Counted from the stretch's first letter, positions 1 to 4,835 are shown. The stretch: 5,292 bases of DNA from an uncultured Nitrosopumilaceae archaeon (GCA_937875805.1 CALFHG010000286.1:1-5292), one strand, 5' to 3'. Translations and numbers: made by a program. Notes: generated by a model from the letters alone, not told the origin.

Positions 1-73
1 CTTCAATCACTTGAGATTCTTCAGTTTTAGACAAGTAAGCAAATTTCCTTAAAACGTTATATAATCTAATCAT
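1..73 (-). CDS. Unrecognised protein, N-terminal fragment cut by the left edge
   Basis: On the minus strand an open frame begins with ATG at 73 and stays open to the window edge, giving 24 codons. The peptide starts MIRLYNVLRKFAYLSK and continues with acidic and polar residues, so it looks like an amphipathic N-terminal helix. It is too short to assign to a family. The gene is divergent from the cyclophilin-like gene, with only 13 bp between the two starts. No good TATA box lies about 26 bp upstream of this ATG; the nearest sequence there is GATGTAC. The start is therefore uncertain: the frame is also open further upstream, and an in-frame TTG at 34 (codon 14) lies about 27 bp from the palindromic TATA core at 57-65. 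That the frame is a real gene is an inference from its protein-like composition and its start in an intergenic gap. Confidence 0.5.
   Translation of the reverse strand, partial: MIRLYNVLRKFAYLSKTEESQVIE
57..65 (+). promoter_or_regulatory. TATA box for the cyclophilin-like gene
   Basis: TTATATAAT is centred about 26 bp upstream of the TTG at 87, the spacing expected if transcription begins at the start codon itself (leaderless). The core TTATATAA is palindromic, so it could in principle also serve the minus-strand gene at the left edge. Confidence 0.6.
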
Positions 74-86
74 TTTAAAATGCGAA

Positions 87-473
87 TTGAGTACATCTTC
101 AGTCTCTAGAAAGCAGCTGATTTTAGAAATTCGTGGAAAAGCAAAAATTTCATGTGATCTAAAACGACACTTATCTCCAAGAACTGTTGGAACTATAATG
201 AGATCTTTACCACTGGAGGGACATGCTCACTTACTTGGAAAAAGTATTTTGTATTTTGAATCAAATGTGGATTCTGGAATAGAAAGATCTAAAACTGAAT
301 TTAAAAAAGGTGATGTTGCATTCTTGCCATCTGCTGGGAGTCTTTGTTTTTTCTTAAATGATACTGTATTTACAAAAACTATGACTCTGATAGGAAAATT
401 ATCTGAAAATATTGATGCATTAAAGGATGTTAAACCTGGAGATGTTCTTTGTATCTATGAAGAAACTGCTTGA
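87..473 (+). CDS. Cyclophilin-like fold protein (archaeal small-protein family)
   Basis: This encodes 128 aa, soluble, with no signal peptide or membrane segment. The segment at residues 75-89 (GDVAFLPSAGSLCFF) and the late KPGDVLCIYEE (116-126) resemble the conserved G-D-x-A-x-x-P and G-D-V strands of the cyclophilin-like family of roughly 120-aa archaeal/bacterial proteins (Cyclophil_like, PF04126, from memory). That family has a cyclophilin-type beta barrel, but prolyl isomerase activity is not established and no catalytic role can be read here. The start is TTG at 87: no in-frame ATG lies upstream before the TAA at 36-38, and the first in-frame ATG (198) would remove the beta strands rich in conserved-looking residues. 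The TATA box at 57-65 fits a leaderless TTG start. The ATG at 80 is in another frame and ends after 9 codons. The 3' end overlaps the convergent S25e gene by 19 bp. Confidence 0.75.
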   Translation: MSTSSVSRKQLILEIRGKAKISCDLKRHLSPRTVGTIMRSLPLEGHAHLLGKSILYFESNVDSGIERSKTEFKKGDVAFLPSAGSLCFFLNDTVFTKTMTLIGKLSENIDALKDVKPGDVLCIYEETA

Positions 474-763
474 TACAAATGATGGCCTGAATACCCGCCA
501 ACTCTTTTTACAATTCCTTTATTGGTAGAATCTTTTAGAAATGCATTTGCTGCAGAAATTTTAACTCCTGTTTGTCTTGCAAGATCTTGAACTGTAATAA
601 CTTTAGAATTTTGAATAATTTTCAATGCTTGTTGTTCATTTACAATAACTACAATTTCAGCTTTCTTTGGTCCACCTTCACCTTTGTCTTTCTTTTTCTT
701 TGTGTCTTTGGTACCTGAAGATTTATCTTTATTCCCACCTGTTATTTTCTTTGCTCCAGCCAT
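455..763 (-). CDS. rps25e: 30S ribosomal protein S25e
   Basis: This is a small-subunit ribosomal protein of the archaeal/eukaryotic S25e family, 102 aa, close to the usual length. Residues 1-34 form a very basic, Gly/Lys-rich disordered tail (KKKK at 22-25) expected to contact rRNA. Residues 35-102 match the winged-helix core: AEIVVIVNEQQALKII, then KVITVQDLARQTGVKISAAN as the helix-turn-helix, and a C-terminal wing with KGIVKRVGGYSGHHLYQ. In archaea this family is typical of the TACK lineages, which supports a thaumarchaeal source. A TATA box is centred 26 bp upstream of the ATG, so the mRNA is probably leaderless. The gene is divergent from the 70-aa zinc protein and convergent with the cyclophilin-like gene, whose last codons it overlaps. 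Assignment rests on clear similarity in the core and the basic tail. Confidence 0.95.
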   Translation of the reverse strand: MAGAKKITGGNKDKSSGTKDTKKKKDKGEGGPKKAEIVVIVNEQQALKIIQNSKVITVQDLARQTGVKISAANAFLKDSTNKGIVKRVGGYSGHHLYQAVSS

Positions 764-785
764 GATTTTAGAAAAAAATATTCCT

Positions 786-793
786 CTTATAAA
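786..793 (-). promoter_or_regulatory. TATA box for the S25e gene
   Basis: On the minus strand TTTATAAG is centred about 26 bp upstream of the S25e ATG. This matches the archaeal TATA consensus and points to a leaderless transcript, since no ribosome binding site precedes the ATG. Confidence 0.75.
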
Positions 794-856
794 CGATGAA
801 CCAATTTCATAGAAACTTCATTATTAATAATATCTGACACAAAAATTATTTTCAAG

Positions 857-864
857 TATAAATA
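857..864 (+). promoter_or_regulatory. TATA box for the 70-aa zinc protein gene
   Basis: TATAAATA is centred 25-26 bp upstream of the ATG at 886. Together with the minus-strand TATA at 786-793 it makes a divergent promoter pair in the 122-bp gap (764-885). The two TATA boxes are about 70 bp apart, so they are separate promoters and not one bidirectional element. I see no further gene in the gap. Confidence 0.75.
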
Positions 865-885
865 ACATCTTGAATATTATTCTAC

Positions 886-1098
886 ATGGGAATTGTAGCA
901 AAAGGTGCAAAATGTAATTTTGAGGGCTGTGATCAAGATGGCGCTCGTTCTCTAAATACTAGCAAAGTTGAAGCTGCTGGGCTTCGTGTAAATTCTTCTG
1001 GCAAAAAGACAGTTCTTTGTAAAGAACACTATAAAGAATACAAGAAAGAATCAAAAGATGATCGTGATCTTGAACGTGCTAGATTTGACAAGTTTTAG
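886..1098 (+). CDS. Small putative zinc-binding protein (CxxxxC...CxxH)
   Basis: This encodes 70 aa of unknown function. Residues C10 and C15 (CNFEGC) and C45 and H48 (LCKEHY) form a CX4C-X29-CX2H set suited to one structural zinc ion. The pattern resembles the short treble-clef-like motif 'CxxxGCxxxA...LCxxHY' that occurs in many unrelated small proteins, so it suggests a fold and not a job. The stretch after residue 48 is highly charged and probably a helix (KEYKKESKDDRDLERARF). There is no membrane segment or signal peptide. A strong TATA lies 26 bp upstream of ATG, indicating a separately transcribed leaderless mRNA. It is divergent from S25e, which hints at, but does not prove, a link with translation or nucleic-acid binding. 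Its TAG stop (1096-1098) overlaps the stop of the convergent DHS-family gene. Confidence 0.85.
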   Translation: MGIVAKGAKCNFEGCDQDGARSLNTSKVEAAGLRVNSSGKKTVLCKEHYKEYKKESKDDRDLERARFDKF

Positions 1099-2189
1099 TT
1101 TTTCTTTTTAGTTTTTTTTGTTTTCTTGACTGTATCTTCAAAATAACTGTCACTTAGTTTTTTGTATAAAATGTCTAATTGTTTGTAAAGTCTTTTTGGT
1201 TTTCTCTTTTTTTGATTACTCAGAACATAGAGTGCTAGTATTGGAAATGCAATGGTGGCATCGGCGTAAACTGTAACCATGTCGTTATGTGCATCTTGAA
1301 CTTTGCCCCAACTTTTTCCTTCTTGTAGAGTGGCCCCTGACAAACCACCTGTATCTGGTCTTGCATCAGTAATTTGAATAATGTAATCTTGACCGCCATC
1401 ATTTCTTTTTAGGATTTGATCTAACAGTGGACCTGTCTGCTGAGCTGTATTCTTTGGAACTCCTCCTCCTAGTTCTAAAATTCCTGACTTTTTAGAACCA
1501 AACAAAATTGCAGCTTGTTCAATTATTTCCTTGACAAAATCCAAATTATACACTTTACCTCGTAATCTATGAACTGCTAAATTTAATGCCAACGATGAAT
1601 CCTTTATTGTTGAAATGTATACTGGAACATCATAATCATATGCTGCAGTTATGAAACTTTTTTCAGGATATTTTGCTTTTTCTTTACTTAGTTTTCCCAT
1701 CAAATTACAAAACTCTGCAGTGGTAAACGGCTTGTCTGGAAAATCATCTCCAAACATTTTTTGAACTAATTCATCTTGTGCCTCTAGCGTTTCATGAAAT
1801 TTTATGTAAACGTCTCTGATTCTAACAATTTCATTTTCATATAATTTCGTATCATCTACATCAAAACTTCCTTGTTTGACAGGTAATCCCCATGCAAAAT
1901 GATCTTCATGATACACATTAGCACCTGTTGTGACAATCCAATCTACAAATCCCCTTTCAATCAAAGTTTTGATTATTCCTCCAAACCCTACAGGTGTCAT
2001 TGCACCTGAAACTGTCAGGCAAATTGTAGCATCTTCTTTGATCATTTTTGCATATAGTTTAGCTGCATCTCCCAATTGTCGTCCATTGAATCCTGAACTT
2101 GCAAAAACATCTACCAGGCCCTCTATCGTCATTTTTGGATCTAATTTGATGTGAGGAATATCTTTACCGTAAAATTTGTGAGGATCCAT
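1095..2189 (-). CDS. dys: Deoxyhypusine synthase family protein (DHS or DHS-like)
   Basis: This encodes 364 aa, full length. DHS moves the aminobutyl group of spermidine to a lysine of the eIF5A/aIF5A precursor using NAD+, in the cytosol. Visible motifs are VTTGANVYHEDH at 86-97 (nucleotide-binding region), ILELGGGVPKN at 237-247, a Gly/Ser-rich loop TGGLSGAT at 280-287, and QEGKSWGK at 289-296. In the last motif K296 fits the catalytic lysine (human K329) and E290 the Glu six residues before it. Where human DHS has K-H (K287, H288) this protein has K246-N247. Together with the PKN and LSG motifs this resembles the DHS-like clade, some of whose members make homospermidine or related polyamines. 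The substrate is therefore uncertain. Residues 355-364 are a Lys/Thr/Asn tail. A TATA box 26 bp upstream supports the ATG at 2189. Family is certain; exact reaction is not. Confidence 0.92.
   Translation of the reverse strand: MDPHKFYGKDIPHIKLDPKMTIEGLVDVFASSGFNGRQLGDAAKLYAKMIKEDATICLTVSGAMTPVGFGGIIKTLIERGFVDWIVTTGANVYHEDHFAWGLPVKQGSFDVDDTKLYENEIVRIRDVYIKFHETLEAQDELVQKMFGDDFPDKPFTTAEFCNLMGKLSKEKAKYPEKSFITAAYDYDVPVYISTIKDSSLALNLAVHRLRGKVYNLDFVKEIIEQAAILFGSKKSGILELGGGVPKNTAQQTGPLLDQILKRNDGGQDYIIQITDARPDTGGLSGATLQEGKSWGKVQDAHNDMVTVYADATIAFPILALYVLSNQKKRKPKRLYKQLDILYKKLSDSYFEDTVKKTKKTKKKN
1099..1127 (+). terminator. T-rich transcription terminator of the zinc protein gene
   Basis: Directly after the TAG stop the plus strand has four T runs (5, 5, 8 and 4 T) separated by single C, AG or G interruptions, with no hairpin. 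Runs of T in the non-template strand are the usual intrinsic termination signal in archaea. On the minus strand the same bases are codons 355-364 of the DHS-family enzyme, so the terminator lies inside the neighbour's coding sequence. Confidence 0.65.
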
Positions 2190-2210
2190 ACAAAAAAATT
2201 AATTTTTCAG

Positions 2211-2219
2211 TAAATAATA
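2211..2219 (-). promoter_or_regulatory. TATA box for the DHS-family gene
   Basis: The minus-strand sequence TATTATTTA is centred 26 bp upstream of the ATG at 2189. It is a weaker match than the S25e box, but it sits at the position shared by nearly all promoters in this window. Confidence 0.55.
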
Positions 2220-2230
2220 CTATCGAATCC

Positions 2231-2239
2231 TTTTACATA
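2231..2239 (+). promoter_or_regulatory. Possible TATA box for the symporter gene
   Basis: TTTTACATA is centred about 30 bp upstream of the ATG at 2265. It would give a leader of only a few bases. The match is imperfect and the spacing slightly long. The 75-bp gap 2190-2264 holds only this and the opposing DHS promoter. Confidence 0.4.
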
Positions 2240-2264
2240 GATGATGAAAATCCAAGTATACTAA

Positions 2265-3542
2265 ATGACGTTTAAAAATTATATTTTCAAAAATTTGTGG
2301 CTCCAAGTTGTACTCTCTTTAATCATAGGGCTATCTGTAGGCTTGATTTTAGGCGATGATGTCGGAGTTGGGATAGGAGATGACACTCTTGATTTTGCTA
2401 CATCTTATCTTTCAATTCCAGCCAACATATTTTTGAGTTTGATTTACATGATTATAGTTCCGTTAATTTTCACCTCAATTGTTGTGGCAGTAAATGCTTT
2501 AGGAACTACAGATAAACTGAAAACTTTGGGATTGGGTGTTTCTACTTATTTTGTAATTACTACAACAATTGCAATTCTCGTAGCAGTGCTTCTTGCATCA
2601 ATTATAGCTCCAGGAAGTCTAATTGACATTGCGGCAATGCAAGAATCATATGATCTTTCTGATAATGAAATGAAAACCAATGAAGGCTTTTCTTTAGATG
2701 ATATTCCAAATGCTGTATCAAACATAATTCCAAGAAATCCTATCACTTCATATCTTGAAGGACAAATGTTTAGCATTTTGATATTTGCTTTGATTGTGGG
2801 AATGTCCATGGCTGCACTTCCAAAAGAATCAACTAAACCTCTTTTAGACATTCTTGAATCAGTTCAAAAAATTACATTGCACATTCTATTATTTTCAATG
2901 AAAATTGTACCGTTTGCAGTTTTTGGCTTGATTGTTGGAATGGTTTCCAAAGTCGGCATAGAATCAATGGCAGGTTTAGGAGTTTACATGGGAACAGTAG
3001 TACTTGGACTAGGAGTTATGGTGTTAGTTTACGCTTTAATCTTAAAGATAGTAGCAAAGAGACCAATATCTTCAACATTTTTAAAATTCCGTAATCCGCA
3101 AACTGTATCTTTTTCAACAGCTAGCTCAATGGCGACAATGCCTGTGACATTAAAAACTGCAGACGAGGATCTGAAGATAGATCCACAAGTCTCAAAATTT
3201 GTAATTCCGTTTGGAACTACTGTAAACATGGATGGAACTGCATTGTATCAAGTAATAGCTGTCTTCTTTTTAGCACAGCTCTTTTCAATTGAATTAAGCA
3301 TATTGGCCATATTTGTAATCATCATAACCTCCCTTTTGGCATCTATTGGAACTCCTGCAGTACCAGGTGCAGGAACAATTGTCTTATCTACAATACTCAT
3401 AACAGTTGGAATTCCTCCAGTTGGAATTTTGTTATTACTTTCTGTAGATAGAATTTTGGACATGATTAGAACCATGGTCAATGTTACAGGTGATCTTACA
3501 GCCTGTTGCGTGTTTGATAAAATAACGCGAGATAAGTTATAG
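2265..3542 (+). CDS. Dicarboxylate/amino acid:cation symporter (DAACS, GltPh-like)
   Basis: This encodes 425 aa, the normal length for sodium- or proton-coupled glutamate/aspartate carriers, an integral membrane protein that works as an elevator-type trimer. The fold signatures are complete: re-entrant hairpin 1 with FSTASSMATMPVT (283-295), the TM7 ion-site motif NMDGT (321-325), hairpin 2 with GTPAVPGAG (362-370), and TM8 DRILDMIRTMVNVTGD (395-410). Aligned with GltPh by a shift of five, D399, R402, T403, N406 and D410 match D394, R397, T398, N401 and D405. The Arg that reads the side-chain carboxylate is thus kept, favouring aspartate/glutamate over neutral amino acids. The HP1 Arg of GltPh (R276) is Ala here (A286). 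An acidic loop (about 121-146) follows TM3. An in-frame TAA sits directly before ATG 2265, fixing the earliest start. Substrate is inferred. Confidence 0.93.
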   Translation: MTFKNYIFKNLWLQVVLSLIIGLSVGLILGDDVGVGIGDDTLDFATSYLSIPANIFLSLIYMIIVPLIFTSIVVAVNALGTTDKLKTLGLGVSTYFVITTTIAILVAVLLASIIAPGSLIDIAAMQESYDLSDNEMKTNEGFSLDDIPNAVSNIIPRNPITSYLEGQMFSILIFALIVGMSMAALPKESTKPLLDILESVQKITLHILLFSMKIVPFAVFGLIVGMVSKVGIESMAGLGVYMGTVVLGLGVMVLVYALILKIVAKRPISSTFLKFRNPQTVSFSTASSMATMPVTLKTADEDLKIDPQVSKFVIPFGTTVNMDGTALYQVIAVFFLAQLFSIELSILAIFVIIITSLLASIGTPAVPGAGTIVLSTILITVGIPPVGILLLLSVDRILDMIRTMVNVTGDLTACCVFDKITRDKL

Positions 3543-3578
3543 AATCCACTTTATTGAAAATTTGTATTGATATTATTA

Positions 3579-3586
3579 CTTATTTA
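3579..3586 (+). promoter_or_regulatory. TATA box for the 111-aa protein gene
   Basis: CTTATTTA is centred about 27 bp upstream of the ATG at 3610. This suggests the gene has its own leaderless transcript and is not simply read through from the symporter 67 bp upstream. No T-run terminator is evident after the symporter, so read-through is also possible. Confidence 0.55.
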
Positions 3587-3609
3587 GGAATAATTCTAAA
3601 CAATTCAGA

Positions 3610-3945
3610 ATGAATATTGTAGATTTACATGATCCTGCACGTGTGGATAAATCCCCTGATGCTGTTGAAATTTTATTCTCCTCTGGAAATTTCATCCAAG
3701 ATGATTTCAAAATTTCTAAAGTAGAATTACGACTTTATTCAGAACAAACTGATGAAAAATTAGGTGTTTTTTCTTTAATCACTTCTTTTGTTGAAACTGA
3801 TAAAGGATCTATAGAAATGATTTATGATGAGGGATTTCGTGGAAAAGACTCTCTTTTGAGGGCAACTGAATTTCTAAAATCTGCTTTGGGACTTTCTGGC
3901 TTGATTTTACGCTCTGTTATTACGTTAAGAGAAAAATTAAAATGA
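3610..3945 (+). CDS. Hypothetical protein, 111 aa, soluble
   Basis: I do not recognise this family. The reading frame has normal protein-like composition and no membrane segment or signal peptide. The first 20 residues are polar (MNIVDLHDPARVDKSPDAVE). Residues 36-62 alternate hydrophobic and polar residues as beta strands do (SKVELRLYS, LGVFSLITSF), followed by a strand SIEMIYDEGF (67-76). The C-terminal third (79-111) is probably helical (KDSLLRATEFLKSALGL), ending in a basic tail REKLK. There are no cysteines, which argues against a metal-cluster role, and no clear catalytic motif. It follows the symporter in the same direction but has its own TATA box 27 bp upstream, so a functional link is only a guess. 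The start is supported by that promoter spacing. Confidence 0.75.
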   Translation: MNIVDLHDPARVDKSPDAVEILFSSGNFIQDDFKISKVELRLYSEQTDEKLGVFSLITSFVETDKGSIEMIYDEGFRGKDSLLRATEFLKSALGLSGLILRSVITLREKLK

Positions 3946-3969
3946 TTTTAACGATACACTAGAAGCAAA

Positions 3970-3996
3970 TTTAATTTATTTTTAGAATTATTTTAT
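3970..3996 (+). terminator. T-rich tract after the 111-aa protein gene
   Basis: The gap between this gene and the convergent pentapeptide-repeat gene is 50 bp and holds several T runs interrupted by A. It is the most likely site for plus-strand termination. The composition is close to the local A+T background, so support is moderate. Confidence 0.35.
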
Positions 3997-4493
3997 TACC
4001 ATTGGTTTCCTTGTTTTTTTAATACTATTTTCCAATCCTTTGAAATTGTATCTAATGTATGTGTGTCATAATTTGCTCCCTCAAAATTCACTGATTCTAA
4101 AACTGCTCCTTCAAAATTTGTATGTCTGATATTCACTCCACTGAGATTTGCTCCACTTAAATCAACACTTCGCAAGTCTGTATAAAATAAATCTGCTCCT
4201 CTAATGTCTGCACCTCTCATGTCTGCCCCATACAATTCTGCATCCCATAGTTTTGCATTTGATAAATCTGCTCCTTGCAAATCTGCTCCTCTCATTTTAA
4301 CATAGAATAATATTGCTCCACTCAAATCAGCACCACTGAGGTCTGTACCCCTAAAATCCGCATTGTGAATATCTCTGTTTTTTAGAACGACTCCTTTCAT
4401 ATTACAATCTGATAAATCTCTACCAATCAGTTCTTCATATTCAAAATTAACTTTGGAAAAATTTCTTTTTCTAAAAACATCTGATGGATTCAT
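3996..4493 (-). CDS. Pentapeptide-repeat protein
   Basis: This encodes 165 aa, predicted soluble. The protein is built of A(D/N)LxG-type five-residue repeats, which fold as a right-handed quadrilateral beta helix. A large hydrophobic residue (L, F, M, I or Y) appears at every fifth position from F12 to L147 with no break: 28 positions, about seven coils of four. The best-matching core is residues 46-120 (GADLSGADL-like units). The ends diverge: a basic cap RKRNFSK at 8-14 and a polar tail KDWKIVLKKQGNQW at 152-165. Proteins of this class include DNA-gyrase-protecting DNA mimics (MfpA, Qnr) but most have no known job, and nothing here identifies one. It lacks the loop insertions typical of Qnr. 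A TATA-like box lies 23 bp upstream. It is convergent with the 111-aa gene, 50 bp away. Confidence 0.93.
   Translation of the reverse strand: MNPSDVFRKRNFSKVNFEYEELIGRDLSDCNMKGVVLKNRDIHNADFRGTDLSGADLSGAILFYVKMRGADLQGADLSNAKLWDAELYGADMRGADIRGADLFYTDLRSVDLSGANLSGVNIRHTNFEGAVLESVNFEGANYDTHTLDTISKDWKIVLKKQGNQW
4053..4460 (-). repeat. 15-bp degenerate tandem repeat encoding the pentapeptide coils
   Basis: The coding strand repeats a 15-base unit that encodes A-D-L-x-G, visible on the plus strand as recurring tctgctcct/cagcacc-like blocks. The unit is strongly degenerate at DNA level and preserved mainly at protein level, so this is the coding basis of the beta helix and not a mobile or satellite repeat. 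Confidence 0.7.
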
Positions 4494-4512
4494 TGTCTAT
4501 TTTGATTTATCA

Positions 4513-4520
4513 ATATAGTA
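4513..4520 (-). promoter_or_regulatory. TATA-like box for the pentapeptide-repeat gene
   Basis: The minus-strand sequence TACTATAT is centred 23-24 bp upstream of the ATG at 4493. It lies in the 62-bp gap between this gene and the 50-aa gene upstream on the same strand, so the two may be transcribed separately. Confidence 0.5.
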
Positions 4521-4555
4521 CATTTGAATTTAGATCTAAAATGTGCCTTGAATAA

Positions 4556-4708
4556 CTATTTGTTGTATAATTCTAGTTCTTGTAGAATTTTGCCCATTGC
4601 GTGCTTCCATCGCCTCATCTCATCTATTCCATGTGGCCTATTATTTTCTAGTTCTTTTTTTTCTTTGAGTAATTCCTGATATCGATGATCATCTTTTTTG
4701 CCTTGCAT
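4556..4708 (-). CDS. Small charged helical protein, 50 aa
   Basis: A minus-strand frame runs from ATG at 4708 to TAG at 4556-4558 and encodes 50 aa. It begins MQGKKDDHRYQELLKEKKEL and ends GKILQELELYNK. The composition is dominated by Lys, Glu, Leu and Arg, with hydrophobic residues at helix spacing, so two helices around the N-R-P-H-G turn (23-27) are likely, perhaps as a helical hairpin or coiled coil. A single Trp (W34) lies in MRRWKHAMGK. There are no cysteines and no membrane segment. I do not recognise a family. Support for a real gene is the amino-acid composition, unlike random A+T-rich sequence, and a TATA box centred 26 bp upstream, as for the neighbours. It is upstream of the pentapeptide gene on the same strand, 62 bp away. 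Confidence 0.65.
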   Translation of the reverse strand: MQGKKDDHRYQELLKEKKELENNRPHGIDEMRRWKHAMGKILQELELYNK

Positions 4709-4730
4709 GAGTAATTTACATTAATTCTGA

Positions 4731-4738
4731 ATAAATTT
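4731..4738 (-). promoter_or_regulatory. TATA box for the 50-aa protein gene
   Basis: The minus-strand sequence AAATTTAT is centred 26-27 bp upstream of the ATG at 4708, the same spacing as the other leaderless genes here. No ribosome binding site precedes the ATG. Confidence 0.5.
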
Positions 4739-4754
4739 CATTGGCTCATTAATG

Positions 4755-4835
4755 CTATATTTTGCCTAATGATCCTTCATAATATTCGGGATTTGATGAT
4801 TGCCTCTTTTTTGAGAATCGTATATTTATGCCCAT
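4755..4835 (-). CDS. Possible 26-aa microprotein (low confidence)
   Basis: A minus-strand frame from ATG at 4835 to TAG at 4755-4757 encodes 26 aa. It begins MGINIRFSKKRQSSN and ends EYYEGSLGKI, a polar, basic-then-acidic composition that looks more like protein than like translated spacer. It fills most of the 143-bp gap between the 50-aa gene and thrS, and it lies antisense across the thrS TATA box. A weak TATA-like ATATAC lies about 26 bp upstream, inside the thrS start region. It is far too short to be confident by eye. It could equally be chance, or a conserved regulatory stretch that happens to be open. Confidence 0.25.
   Translation of the reverse strand: MGINIRFSKKRQSSNPEYYEGSLGKI
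4821..4828 (+). promoter_or_regulatory. TATA box for thrS
   Basis: TATATTTA is centred 27-28 bp upstream of the ATG at 4852. It is a strong archaeal TATA match and implies a leaderless or near-leaderless thrS mRNA. I see no T-box or other leader structure, as expected for an archaeon. Confidence 0.7.

Noticed and set aside
661..710. T-rich stretch on the plus strand as a terminator for the cyclophilin-like gene
   Set aside because: It is nearly 200 bp past the stop and is simply the antisense of the lysine-rich S25e tail. A closer short T run at 504-508 is a weak alternative, and neither is convincing.
1930..2154. Plus-strand open frame of 74 codons
   Set aside because: Lies wholly antisense inside the DHS-family gene, has no TATA at the usual spacing, and its composition is what the opposite strand of that gene would give.
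2241..2264. Leader peptide of 7 codons (ATG ATG ... TAA) ending directly before the symporter ATG
   Set aside because: If the TATA at 2231-2239 is used, transcription begins near 2260-2265, so this mini-frame would not be in the mRNA. It probably only shows that the frame is closed upstream.
2546..2851. Minus-strand open frame of 101 codons
   Set aside because: Antisense to the middle of the symporter, whose reading frame has full family motifs; no promoter or family signal of its own.
3029..3481. Two minus-strand open frames (66 and 77 codons)
   Set aside because: Both mirror conserved hairpin and TM7-TM8 segments of the symporter; the conservation belongs to the plus strand.
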